A stretch of DNA of 64,000 nucleotides, taken from the NCBI RefSeq assembly GCF_000384395.1, contig NZ_ARWE01000001.1:2454501-2518500 (forward strand). Direction: 5' to 3'. Every line of letters begins with the position of its first letter. Position 1 is the stretch's first letter. The notes beneath the pieces were generated by a model that saw only the letters and a list, made by a program, of their open reading frames with translations, was not told where the DNA came from and did no database searches. Shown here in pieces: positions 34,524 to 42,860 of this stretch. Source of the DNA: Geopsychrobacter electrodiphilus DSM 16401 (GTDB lineage Bacteria; Desulfobacterota; Desulfuromonadia; Desulfuromonadales; Geopsychrobacteraceae). The position numbers and the translations under genes were made by a program.

Positions 34524-35918
34524 TCAATCTGCGGGATGAGCAAGTCCTGGCCGGCCGTCATCCTCGAAACCGTAGCGGTCGAGCTTGGTATAGAGAGTTT
34601 TGCGATCGATCTCAAGAACTCTGGCCGCATGACTCTTGTTCCCCTCAACGGACTCCAGCACCTTGCAGATATGCGCGCGCTCAACCTCCCAGAGGGGCGC
34701 AGTGGCGGGAAGAGAACTTTCTGTCCCCTTGCTTAACGGCGGCAATCGGGGTGGTGCAAAGGGGAGCAAGTCCGAAGTGATGAGGTTTTCGGTGGTCAGG
34801 ATACAGGCACGGCGGATGGTGTTTTTCAGCTCGCGCACGTTGCCCGGCCAATGATAACTGGTCAGAGCCTTTAACGCCTCATCGGTAATTTCGAAGGGTG
34901 CGCCACTACGCTCTGGACTATCGCGCAGAAAGTGCATCGTCAGCGGCAGGATGTCCTCGGGTCGCTCGCGCAACGGTGGCAACAGGATCGGTAACAGATT
35001 GATGCGATGATAAAAGTCTTCACGAAATTCACCACGATCGACGCAGACCTGGAGAACCTTATTCGACGCGAAGACAAAACGGACGTCGACGCTGATATCG
35101 CGCCCCCCTCCCAGGCGGCGGAAGGTCCCCGTTTCGAGAATACGCAACAACTTGACCTGCACTTCGAGGGACATCTCCGAAACCTCATCCATAAACAGGG
35201 TACCATTATCGGCGAGTTCAAACAGCCCGGCACGCGCCTTACTCGCTCCGGTAAAAGCGCCCTGCATGTGTCCAAACAGTTCACTCTCGGCGGTGTTGGC
35301 GTCGAGGCGTCCGCAGTTGACGGTGACAAAGGACTTGTCCTTGCGTGGGCTGGTATCGTGAACAGCCCTGGCGATCAACTCTTTACCTGTGCCACTTTCA
35401 CCGTAAATAAGAACGTGCTCATCGGTCGCGCCCCAGCGTTTGACCGTCTCCATAACCTTGCGCATCGACTCACTGCGACTGATCACCTGATGGTTTTCAA
35501 GCTTACTGATCTCGAGGCGCAGATTAATATTTTCGCGGCGTAGGCGGTTTTTTTCGTTCGCCTTGCCGATCACCATGTCAAGCTCATCGAGCTTGACCGG
35601 CTTGGTCAAATAGTCATATGCACCCAGCTTGATACACTTAACCGCCGTTTCAATATCACCCTGCCCGGTAAACATGATAATTTCTGGGATGCTGGAATGT
35701 TCTCTCATGCGCTCAAGAACTTCAACCCCGTTCATTTCAGGCATTTTGACATCGAGCAGAACGACGCTGAAGCACTCTTCGCAGTATTTATTCAGGCCTT
35801 CGCGACCATTGGCGGCCACCTGCACCAGATATCCGCTGCGTGCGAGTTCGGCCCCCAGCAGCTCACGCAGAGGGGTCTCATCTTCGACAATAAGGACCTT
35901 GGTTTTGTTTTCCATCAT
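34524..35918 (-). CDS. Sigma-54-dependent response regulator (NtrC family)
   Basis: 464 residues. Receiver domain with phospho-acceptor D56 (VVLLDVKMPEMNG), then the AAA+ domain: Walker A YGESGTGKELIARAVHD, GAFTGA (QGAFTGASKARAG), Walker B TLFMDEVSEM, GRDISVDVRFVFASN. The C-terminus is a Fis-type HTH (GNKSHAARVLEIDRKTLYTKLDRYGF, about 425-450). ATP-driven opening of sigma-54 polymerase is expected. Start overlaps the kinase stop (ATGA), so the kinase upstream is its partner. It is the only sigma-54 activator in the window and the best candidate to bind the shared CTCCCCAGTG motif. Confidence 0.93.
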   Translation of the reverse strand: MMENKTKVLIVEDETPLRELLGAELARSGYLVQVAANGREGLNKYCEECFSVVLLDVKMPEMNGVEVLERMREHSSIPEIIMFTGQGDIETAVKCIKLGAYDYLTKPVKLDELDMVIGKANEKNRLRRENINLRLEISKLENHQVISRSESMRKVMETVKRWGATDEHVLIYGESGTGKELIARAVHDTSPRKDKSFVTVNCGRLDANTAESELFGHMQGAFTGASKARAGLFELADNGTLFMDEVSEMSLEVQVKLLRILETGTFRRLGGGRDISVDVRFVFASNKVLQVCVDRGEFREDFYHRINLLPILLPPLRERPEDILPLTMHFLRDSPERSGAPFEITDEALKALTSYHWPGNVRELKNTIRRACILTTENLITSDLLPFAPPRLPPLSKGTESSLPATAPLWEVERAHICKVLESVEGNKSHAARVLEIDRKTLYTKLDRYGFEDDGRPGLAHPAD

Positions 35919-37141
35919 ATGTCCTGACAGATCGGAAGCCGCACGATAAATTCTGTCCCCTGCCCGAAGTTGCTATGCACCTCTATCTCTCCTTTATGTT
36001 TTTCAATAATATCATAGGTGACGGCCAGTCCCAGCCCCTGCCCCTTGCCAACCACTTTGGTGGTAAAAAAGGGGTTCCAGATCTGATCCAGCACCTCCGG
36101 AGCAATACCAACCCCGGTGTCGATCACCCTGGCAACGACCTGACCCTCATCAACCCGGGTCAGGATTGTCACGACGCCTTTAACTTCGATAGCCTGAAGT
36201 GCATTCAAAATCAGATTCAGAAAGACCTGCTGCAATGCACTGGCATCTCCCTGAACCAGAGGCAGGGGAACGGACAGATCTTCGCGCAGCAAAATCTGAT
36301 CATCCAACCCCTTGTGGCTCACGAGTTCCAGGACCTCCCCGATAATCTGGTTGAGATCGACCAGGCCGAACACGCCGTCTGACTTGCGGCTGAAGCTTAA
36401 GAGGCTTTCGATGATCCCTTTGCAGCGATAGACTTCGCGTACGATAACCTCAAGGTATTTGGGGAAATCAAGCAGGCGAAGATCACCTGCTAAAGTAGCG
36501 TCTTCTCGAAAACGTCGCTGCAACGCTTCGGCATAGCCGGCAACCGAGGTCATGGGGTTGTTTATCTCGTGAGCCACTCCCGCAGCCAATACGCCGATGC
36601 TCGACATCTTTTCGGCCTGCAGCAGCTGCAGCTCACGGGTACGCCGCTCGGTCACATTGCGGATAAAGACCAGGGCCCGGTTGCCGCTGACTGCATCCTG
36701 CAGCGGAGTCGGAATGGGAGTTGCGATCACATCATAAAATTGATTGCGCCCCCCACTTTGGTGCGTGGTCGAAAAGGAGAGCTGCGAACTTTCGCCCTGC
36801 AGTGCCTTCTCAACCGGGCAACTTGCTGGTGCCAGCTCCTGCTCCGGATGAAACAGGGCCTGGCAGCTCTTGCCCATCAACGTCTCCCTGGGAAAGAGTT
36901 TCGGACAGACATGATTGCGATGCTGGACCATCCCCTTGCGGTCATAGATGACGACGCCATCACTGATGGCATCAAAAACCGCCTGTAATTCAGTCTTCTT
37001 GACCCGCAGCCCCAGATTCGCGGCTTCTAGTTCCTGGATCTTCTGCTTCACTTCACCGTAAAAGCCGATTTTGGAACTCTCGATACCGAGCAGGGTGTCG
37101 AGAAATTGTTCATCAACGTGAGTCTGCCTAATCTCTTTCAT
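35915..37141 (-). CDS. PAS histidine kinase paired with the sigma-54 activator
   Basis: 408 residues. A coiled N-terminal segment (about 20-50), one PAS domain (FDAISDGVVIYDRKGMV), HisKA (AAGVAHEINNPMTSVAGYAEAL) and HATPase (DTGVGIAPEVLD, GKGQGLGLAVTYDII). No membrane helices, so it senses a cytoplasmic signal. The PAS holds Cys in KSCQALFHP and SCPVEKAL. The start overlaps the alcohol dehydrogenase stop (TGATG), which couples enzyme, sensor and regulator in one operon. It is paralogous to the kinase at 24076. Confidence 0.92.
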   Translation of the reverse strand: MKEIRQTHVDEQFLDTLLGIESSKIGFYGEVKQKIQELEAANLGLRVKKTELQAVFDAISDGVVIYDRKGMVQHRNHVCPKLFPRETLMGKSCQALFHPEQELAPASCPVEKALQGESSQLSFSTTHQSGGRNQFYDVIATPIPTPLQDAVSGNRALVFIRNVTERRTRELQLLQAEKMSSIGVLAAGVAHEINNPMTSVAGYAEALQRRFREDATLAGDLRLLDFPKYLEVIVREVYRCKGIIESLLSFSRKSDGVFGLVDLNQIIGEVLELVSHKGLDDQILLREDLSVPLPLVQGDASALQQVFLNLILNALQAIEVKGVVTILTRVDEGQVVARVIDTGVGIAPEVLDQIWNPFFTTKVVGKGQGLGLAVTYDIIEKHKGEIEVHSNFGQGTEFIVRLPICQDI

Positions 37142-38301
37142 CAGTATGATCGTTTCAAAATACCGAGCAGATCTTCCTGGTCTGTCTGCCTGGGTGAGGT
37201 GAGCAGACAGACATCATCAAGAGCGCGCGCAGCCAGGCCTGGGAGATCTTCTTCGCGAACACCCAGATTCCTGAGTCCGCGCGGTGCCTTGCCATCATCG
37301 AGCAGACGGTCTACCGTCTCCAGCGCCATCTCCTCGGCAAACCCCTCGTTTCCGACGGGGTTGTGCCCTAGAGCGGCTGCAAATCCCGAAAGCTTTTGCT
37401 TCACAACGGGAAAATCATAACGCAGGACTTCGGGCAACAGAACGGCATTTACATGGCCGTGATTGGAATCGTATAAACCACCGATGGGATGAGCCAGGGC
37501 ATGACTGATCCCCAGCAGCGCATTTGAAAAGGCCATCCCGGCATGTAAACTGGCCCGCGACAGATCTTCAAGATCATCGTTGCGCCGCTCCCTGACTGCC
37601 CGGGAAAAACTTTTTGCCAGCAGACTCAGGGCCTGGGTCGCATTAACATCGGTCAAGCTCGAGGAAGCGACCGAAAAGTAGGCTTCGACAGCATGGGAGA
37701 GTGCGTCAACGGCGCTGCTGCTGAGATATTCATCGGACAGGGTTGCCAGGGTGTCAGGATCAGTCAGGCTGATATCGGGGGCGACGCAACGACTCATAAT
37801 GGTGAGCTTACATTTTTCATAGCTGTCATTGATGACCGCAAATTGTGAGACATCAGAACCGGTACCACAGGTCGTCGGGCAGAGCACCAGCGGTGGTAAG
37901 GGACGATGGATCTGATCAACGCCCCGGTAATCCTGAATCCTGCCGCCATTGGAGCCGAGGATGGCAATCCCCTTGGCCGCGTCCATGGCGCTCCCGCCAC
38001 CAAGACCGACGATAACGTCAGCCCCATGGGCCATATATTCATGAAACCCTGCCTCGATCTCATAGTCTTTCGGGTTTGATGTGATCTGGTCAAACAACAC
38101 GAAATCCAAACCGGCATCCTGCAGGCTTTTCATTACCCGATCGACCCAGCCGGCCCGCACCAGGCCTTCATCACTGACCAGAAAAACTTTTTTTCCACCC
38201 AGCCGTTTGGCACAGGATCCGACCTGATTCAGCAGACCGCGTCCAAAAATAATTTCTGGAACCTCAAATTTACAATGCTGATTCAGGCTATATTTTCCCA
38301 T
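37141..38301 (-). CDS. Iron-containing alcohol dehydrogenase
   Basis: 386 residues, iron-ADH family. GGGSAMDAAKGIA (about 99-111), TTCGTGSDVS, metal ligands in VDALSHAVEA and ISHALAHPIGGLYDSNHGHVNA. It oxidises a primary alcohol or diol with NAD. It leads an operon with the kinase and the sigma-54 activator, so the regulator may sense its substrate or redox state. It is related to, but distinct from, the 31064 enzyme. A weak sigma-54-like site and a degenerate activator motif lie upstream. Confidence 0.9.
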   Translation of the reverse strand: MGKYSLNQHCKFEVPEIIFGRGLLNQVGSCAKRLGGKKVFLVSDEGLVRAGWVDRVMKSLQDAGLDFVLFDQITSNPKDYEIEAGFHEYMAHGADVIVGLGGGSAMDAAKGIAILGSNGGRIQDYRGVDQIHRPLPPLVLCPTTCGTGSDVSQFAVINDSYEKCKLTIMSRCVAPDISLTDPDTLATLSDEYLSSSAVDALSHAVEAYFSVASSSLTDVNATQALSLLAKSFSRAVRERRNDDLEDLSRASLHAGMAFSNALLGISHALAHPIGGLYDSNHGHVNAVLLPEVLRYDFPVVKQKLSGFAAALGHNPVGNEGFAEEMALETVDRLLDDGKAPRGLRNLGVREEDLPGLAARALDDVCLLTSPRQTDQEDLLGILKRSY

Positions 38302-38368
38302 TTATCTCTTCTTTCATCTCAGCAAGGCGTCATACCTGCCAAACAGATCATCTCATGCAAAATTGCAG

Positions 38369-38384
38369 AGCAAGCCGTGTACTA
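38369..38384 (-). promoter_or_regulatory. Weak sigma-54-like promoter for the ADH-kinase-activator operon
   Basis: Minus strand TAGTAC-ACGGC-TTGCT: the -12 element fits TTGCW, but the -24 element has A for the conserved G. About 70 bp upstream of the ADH start. It may give low expression or be chance. Confidence 0.3.
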
Positions 38385-38465
38385 ATATTCTTAGCAATTC
38401 CTGTACCTAAAAATAAACACTGTTCTGTTTATAATTCAATCTTACATCTTTTTCAGCGCAGATAT

Positions 38466-38488
38466 CGGGAGATTCTCTACAGTGTTGA
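38466..38488 (-). promoter_or_regulatory. Degenerate copy of the shared activator motif
   Basis: Minus strand TCAACACTGT, then six bases, then ATCTCCCG aligns with the three good copies at 16 of 23 positions (second half-site intact). It lies between the divergent ADH operon and the DUF4242 operon, about 285 bp before the latter's promoter. Confidence 0.35.
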
Positions 38489-38772
38489 TTCTCGCCCCAA
38501 GTGGTAAGAATCGCCATAGCAGCGTTCCCTCCAGATATCCAGCATTCCTTCTCAGCCTGCGTACAATAACAATGTAATAATGGTGGGTTAGGACCATTTT
38601 CATTCTCCCTGCAGACCCTTGATCTGGACCAGACACCCGATATCCACGCCTTGAATATCCCTCAATCTTAGCAGAGGTCCCCATCCTATTTCTCCACATA
38701 ATCCTGATTCCTGGCCCCACAACAAAAGCGCGAAACCTGGAAGAACTTGCTAAATAACGGTGTTCTACCGCT

Positions 38773-38788
38773 TGGCACCCTGGTTGCA
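38773..38788 (+). promoter_or_regulatory. Sigma-54 promoter for the DUF4242-channel-porin operon
   Basis: TGGCAC-CCTGG-TTGCA, exact consensus, about 65 bp upstream of the DUF4242 start. Confidence 0.92.
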
Positions 38789-38853
38789 GTAGGGCTCACC
38801 GTCACCAGGAAAGGCTCAACATTTAGTCAATTTCAATCGAAAGGAGACGCTTG

Positions 38854-39126
38854 ATGCCAAAATATATCATCGAACGAGAAATTCCCCAGGCGGGAAATCT
38901 GTCTGCGGAAGATCTGCAATCAATTTCCCAAAAATCCTGCGGTGTCCTCGGCAGCATGGGTCCACAAATCCAATGGGTCCAGAGCTATGTTACTGCGGAC
39001 AAAATCTACTGTGTCTACATTGCGCCCAACGAAGAAGCGGTCAGAGAGCATGCCCGCCAGGGAGGATTCCCGGCCAACAGTATCGCGGCAATCAAGACGA
39101 TTATTGACCCGACAACAGCTGAATAA
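38854..39126 (+). CDS. DUF4242 protein
   Basis: 90 residues; ATG after AAGGAG. The pattern MPKYIIEREIPQAGNL, QISQKSCGVLG and YCVYIAPNEEAVREHARQGGFPAN is that of DUF4242, a ferredoxin-like small fold whose members have been called nickel-binding or dehydrogenase-related without firm function. First gene after a perfect sigma-54 promoter, 51 bp before a channel gene and then a porin. It may sense or bind the imported compound, but that is inference. Confidence 0.85.
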   Translation: MPKYIIEREIPQAGNLSAEDLQSISQKSCGVLGSMGPQIQWVQSYVTADKIYCVYIAPNEEAVREHARQGGFPANSIAAIKTIIDPTTAE

Positions 39127-39177
39127 TACTTACTCCGCGGCTGCATCTTGCGCCGCGAGACGCAATGGAGACGAGAA

Positions 39178-39705
39178 ATGACTTTAGCAATACTTGTAGC
39201 AATCAGTACGATGTGGCTCTCAGTTGGGCTGCTGTTCCTCGGCAAGGGTGAGGCCAAGGGGACCGGTGCGATCTGCGCCTTTGTTGGTCTGACGGTGGTC
39301 CTCGGTGCGTTCCTCCAGACGGCCGTGTTCAAAGATCCCTTTACCGGCGGACTGTTGTTTGCCCACGGTCTGCTTTACTGCGCGGTGGCCTACGCTCTGC
39401 TGGCAGGCCTTGAAGATCTGCGCTCGGTCGGAAATGCCAGCCTGGCGGCGGCGATCGTTTCGGCAATCTACATGGTTCTGTTCTATACAGGCGGCACCGC
39501 TGCTGACGGTACGGTTTTGATCGGCAAGAGCAATTACTTCGCCTTCGCCTGCGCCGGCTATACCGTACTGACCATCGAAGTCTGGCTCAACGCCTACGGC
39601 AAACTCAGTGCAACGCTCCTGGCCTGGTCATTAATCATCTGGGTCCCGATCGGACTCTTGGTCCCCGCGTTCATGTTAATGGCCAGCGGGACACTCCCCT
39701 TTTGA
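39178..39705 (+). CDS. AmiS/UreI-family small-solute channel
   Basis: 175 residues, six predicted helices, AmiS/UreI family (length and LLFLGKGEAKGTGAICAF and LLFAHGLLYCAVAYAL segments). Family members pass urea, short amides or similar small neutral solutes through the inner membrane. ATG after GGAG. No urease or amidase gene is nearby; the companion porin and sigma-54 control suggest uptake of a small alcohol, amide or acid. Confidence 0.82.
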   Translation: MTLAILVAISTMWLSVGLLFLGKGEAKGTGAICAFVGLTVVLGAFLQTAVFKDPFTGGLLFAHGLLYCAVAYALLAGLEDLRSVGNASLAAAIVSAIYMVLFYTGGTAADGTVLIGKSNYFAFACAGYTVLTIEVWLNAYGKLSATLLAWSLIIWVPIGLLVPAFMLMASGTLPF

Positions 39706-39773
39706 TATTTAATTCTGTTGCCTGCTGTCAGGACGTATTCGCTCCTGACAGCTTTTTAAAGAAGGATAAATTT

Positions 39774-40913
39774 ATGCGATTTCCACGACTGTTTAAAGCC
39801 TCGCTCACAGCTCTTATTGTGCTGGCGTTTTGCCTGCCGGCCTCTGCCGCGATCAACCTCTACGACACCGACGGAACGACCTTCAGCGTTGATGGCTATT
39901 TTAACGTCTTCTATGCCAACAGTAAGTCGAACAACGCAGATCTGACACAGTCTCGCGTTAAAATGGGTTTCCTGCCCAACACCATCGGCTTTAATTTTGG
40001 TAAGCAGACAGGTAACTTGAAACTGGGGGGACGGTCTTCCTTCTGGGTTACCATCAATGACAGTGATTCTTCCGCCGCTACCGCTACCGCTATTGATGTG
40101 CGTCAGTTTTACGCTACGGTAGACGGCCCATTCGGCCAGGTCCTGCTGGGAAAAGATTTCGGACTGTTCGGTCGCAGCAATATTTTTAAAGACGAAATCC
40201 TGCAAGGTTTCGGCAGAACCGGTGACCTGGCGGGTCCTAACACCACAGGCGTATCCCTCGGCAATATCAATTCAGGCTACCCCTATGCTGCCCCGACTGC
40301 TCAGATAACCTACCGCACCCCGGATATGAGAGGTTTCAAACTGGCGGTCGGAATTTTCGATCCGGCCAGAAACGGGGCTACCAGCGTTCAGGAAAAAGCC
40401 CCACGTTTTGAAGCCGAAGCCAACTTCGACAAAACCTTTGGCAAGGTCGCGGTCAGCGCCTGGGTTAATGGTGTGACCCAATCCAGTCAGTCCAATACCC
40501 CGGGTGTTGATAATTATGACGCAAACGGTATCGGCTATGGCCTCAATGGCAAAGTCGCCGGTTTCAGCCTTACGGCTTCAGGCTTCAGCGGTAAAGGAAT
40601 TGGTGCCTTTGGCGCGAATCTGGCAAATGCTCTTCACGGTGCTGATAACCGCGACACCAAAGGATATCTGGTACAGGGCTCCTATACCATCGACAAAATT
40701 CGCGTAGCTGGTTCTTACGGTAAATCCACATACGATGCCATCGGGACAACGCCGAAATTTGAAGATAAAGCCTATATTGGCGCTGTGTTCTACAGCCTTA
40801 ATTCCAACCTCACTCTCGAGGCTGAGTACAATGTGGAGAAATATACAGACACCGCTTTCGGCTCGGATGAGAAAATCAGTACCCTGGCCCTGGGTGCAAT
40901 TGTCACCTTCTAA
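39774..40913 (+). CDS. Outer-membrane porin
   Basis: About 379 residues. Signal peptide MRFPRLFKASLTALIVLAFC, ending PASA, then a 16-strand-type porin barrel (FSVDGYFNVFY, GFNFGKQTG, VRQFYATVDGPFGQVLLGKDFG) finishing with aromatic F (LGAIVTF). A general or small-solute pore. Third gene of the operon, 68 bp after the channel, followed by a strong terminator. It completes an outer-to-inner membrane route. Confidence 0.88.
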   Translation: MRFPRLFKASLTALIVLAFCLPASAAINLYDTDGTTFSVDGYFNVFYANSKSNNADLTQSRVKMGFLPNTIGFNFGKQTGNLKLGGRSSFWVTINDSDSSAATATAIDVRQFYATVDGPFGQVLLGKDFGLFGRSNIFKDEILQGFGRTGDLAGPNTTGVSLGNINSGYPYAAPTAQITYRTPDMRGFKLAVGIFDPARNGATSVQEKAPRFEAEANFDKTFGKVAVSAWVNGVTQSSQSNTPGVDNYDANGIGYGLNGKVAGFSLTASGFSGKGIGAFGANLANALHGADNRDTKGYLVQGSYTIDKIRVAGSYGKSTYDAIGTTPKFEDKAYIGAVFYSLNSNLTLEAEYNVEKYTDTAFGSDEKISTLALGAIVTF

Positions 40914-40961
40914 GCACCTGGGTTAGTTTTTCATAATTCAGGCTTTTACTACTTACAATTT

Positions 40962-41043
40962 CACTGCGGAGGCGGTTTCCTCCTTACAAGCTGATGATGC
41001 GGTCTCTCTCCCGTATGTCTGTTGCCTCCGCAGTGATTTTTTT
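40962..41043 (+). terminator. Terminator after the porin operon
   Basis: CACTGCGGAGGC ... GCCTCCGCAGTG followed by ATTTTTTT. A long loop of about 46 nt lies between the arms. Confidence 0.85.
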
Positions 41044-41052
41044 ATGCTGATC

Positions 41053-41097
41053 GACGGTGCTATCGATTCTGGCCTCAATGGACTCGATAGCACCGTC
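41053..41097. repeat. Second long inverted repeat
   Basis: GACGGTGCTATCGA and TCGATAGCACCGTC form a perfect 14-bp stem around a 17-nt loop, immediately after the porin terminator. Only a short CTTTCAT follows, so termination is doubtful. Confidence 0.7.
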
Positions 41098-41270
41098 CTT
41101 TCATAAAAAAATAACCCTCATCTGGTATCCTTCGGGGTGGCTATCATTCCTCCCGGATTTTAAGTAAGGTTCATGCAGTAAGGTAATGTCCATCGAATGG
41201 TTGGAACCGTTGTGGGCACCGTCCAAATCATTGCATGTCAGAGTAGTTGATAAATGTATGGAGCTCCCCT

Positions 41271-42605
41271 ATGAAAAAGCTGCCCGAGTTCGAGCAGAAT
41301 ACGCCTGCAATCCCCCCAGCCCTCAGAAACTACCCCAGTAAACTGTTTGTCGAAACCACCACGAGCTGCAATCTGGGCTGCTTTATGTGTGTCAAGCAAA
41401 CCGGCGACTGCGGTATCATCGAAGGCGAGATGCCGCTGAAAACCTTTGCTGCTCTCGAAGCCGCCCTGCCCCGGGCTGAGGCGTTGATCCTTAACGGGGT
41501 TGGTGAACCCTTGCTTCATCCTCAACTCGAAACCTTTATCGCGCGAGCGAAGAAACTGATGCCCAGCGGCAGTTGGGTCGGTTTTCAGTCGAACGGCCTA
41601 CTGCTCAATGACTTGCGTGCCCGTGCCCTGCTTGAAGCCGGCCTTGACCGCATCTGTATCTCAGTCGATGCTGTGACGCCTGAGATGTTGCGCAAGATGC
41701 GCGAGGGCGCGGAGATTACCGGGCTGGGGCGAGCCTTTGAGGCCCTGACAAAAGCCAAAGTCAGTGTCGGAAGGCCGGATTTTCAAATCGGTGTCGAGAT
41801 TGTGATCATGCGCAGCAACCTCGCCGAACTCCCCGATACCCTCAAGTGGGCGGCCAGTCGCGGGGCGACCTTTGCGTTAGTCAGTCATGTCCTCCCCTAT
41901 GCAGAAAAACACGCGGCCGAATCGGTCTATGAGTCCTGCTCGGGGCAGGCCATATCCCTGTTGTATAAGTGGCGTGAAAAAGCGGCCGCAGTCGGGGTAA
42001 ATATCGATCAATATCCCAGGATCGTCTGGAATTACACCAAGAGCCCAGCCGAGCAAAAGGTCGTCGAATTTGTCGATAAGCTCAAGGCAGATGCCGAACA
42101 ACAACAGGTTTTTCTTGATATGAAGAAGTTGTTTCTGGTGGATACCGCCTGGCTTAAAAAGGTCGATAAGATTTTCACCGAAGCTGCGCGGATCGCCAAA
42201 AAGGAAGGACTGGAGCTGAATCTTCCGGAAGTGGTGCTCAAGGAGAATCGACGCTGCGAATTTGTCGAAGACGGCAGCGCCTTCTTCTCCTGGCAGGGGG
42301 ATGTTCACCCCTGCTATTTCCTGTGGCACAATTATCACTGCTTCGCCAGCGGCTGGGCGCAACAGGTCAGGTCCAGGGTCTTCGGCAATCTCAACGACCA
42401 ACCGATTCTCGAGATCTGGAATTCACCCGAGTTCAAGACTTTTCGCGAAAACGTCACCCGCTACGACTACCCTTACTGCTCCGGCTGCGGACTGGCCCCC
42501 TGCGACTATGTGCAAACAGAAAAATTCGAACAGGACTGCCACATCAACAGCGAGCCCTGCGGCAGTTGTCTCTGGTGTATGGGGCTGTTTCAATGCCTGC
42601 GCTAA
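41271..42605 (+). CDS. Radical SAM/SPASM putative metalloenzyme maturase
   Basis: 444 residues; ATG after GGAG. C33-X3-C37-X2-C40 (CNLGCFMC) within PSKLFVETTTSCNLG, then NGVGEPLLHP and a C-terminal SPASM-like set (CSGCGLAPCDYV, CHINSEPCGSCLWCMGLFQC). I recognise the layout of the Geobacter-type putative metalloenzyme maturase group, whose members are usually near aldehyde ferredoxin oxidoreductases (recollection). The AOR here is 31 kb away. Its exact chemistry is unknown. It stands alone between hairpins and the tRNA. Confidence 0.8.
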   Translation: MKKLPEFEQNTPAIPPALRNYPSKLFVETTTSCNLGCFMCVKQTGDCGIIEGEMPLKTFAALEAALPRAEALILNGVGEPLLHPQLETFIARAKKLMPSGSWVGFQSNGLLLNDLRARALLEAGLDRICISVDAVTPEMLRKMREGAEITGLGRAFEALTKAKVSVGRPDFQIGVEIVIMRSNLAELPDTLKWAASRGATFALVSHVLPYAEKHAAESVYESCSGQAISLLYKWREKAAAVGVNIDQYPRIVWNYTKSPAEQKVVEFVDKLKADAEQQQVFLDMKKLFLVDTAWLKKVDKIFTEAARIAKKEGLELNLPEVVLKENRRCEFVEDGSAFFSWQGDVHPCYFLWHNYHCFASGWAQQVRSRVFGNLNDQPILEIWNSPEFKTFRENVTRYDYPYCSGCGLAPCDYVQTEKFEQDCHINSEPCGSCLWCMGLFQCLR

Positions 42606-42651
42606 CCCAGAACGTTGCAGGATTTTCCGACTCAAACACAAAAATAAAAAC

Positions 42652-42686
42652 AGAAGAAAAAAAGGTTAGCGAAAAATCGCTAACCC
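42652..42686 (-). terminator. Terminator of the tRNA-Arg gene
   Basis: Minus strand GGTTAGCGA-TTTT-TCGCTAACC followed by TTTTTTT, 12 bp beyond the tRNA 3' end. Confidence 0.88.
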
Positions 42687-42697
42687 TTTAATATTTA

Positions 42698-42774
42698 TGG
42701 TGCGCCCGGCAGAATTCGAATCTGCGACCCCTGCCTTCGGAGGGCAGTGCTCTATCCAGCTGAGCTACGAGCGC
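42698..42774 (-). tRNA. tRNA-Arg, anticodon CCG
   Basis: The minus strand folds as a full cloverleaf. Acceptor arms GCGCTCG and CGGGCGC pair with one T-G wobble, the D-arm is AGCTCAGCTGGATAGAGC, the anticodon stem CTGCC/GGCAG encloses CTCCGAA (anticodon CCG), and the T-loop is TTCGAAT. CCA is encoded at the 3' end. It reads CGG arginine codons. Confidence 0.96.
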
Positions 42775-42786
42775 GCAAGGCGTTAC

Positions 42787-42815
42787 TATATACTGCAATT
42801 GTTGTATGATTGCAA
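42787..42815 (-). promoter_or_regulatory. Sigma-70 promoter for tRNA-Arg
   Basis: Minus strand TTGCAA, 17-bp spacer, TATATA, ending 13 bp before the mature tRNA 5' end. Confidence 0.7.
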
Positions 42816-42860
42816 CTTCAAAACCTCGCAACCCGCCACAATAAAGGCTCTCCAGCATTT

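Larger units (their letters stand above)
38302..38853. other. Intergenic control region between divergent operons
   Basis: 552 bp without a supported gene. It holds the weak and strong sigma-54 promoters and the degenerate activator motif listed separately. The rest is AT-rich leader without recognised structure. Confidence 0.7.

Noticed and set aside
38442-38720. 92-codon minus-strand ORF in the control region
   Set aside because: No motif, weak start, and it overlaps the degenerate activator motif of the two divergent operons.
41190-41240. Possible sigma-54 site before the maturase (TGGAAC or GGGCAC with downstream TTGCA)
   Set aside because: Spacer is 11 nt rather than 5, or the -12 element is TGGGC.
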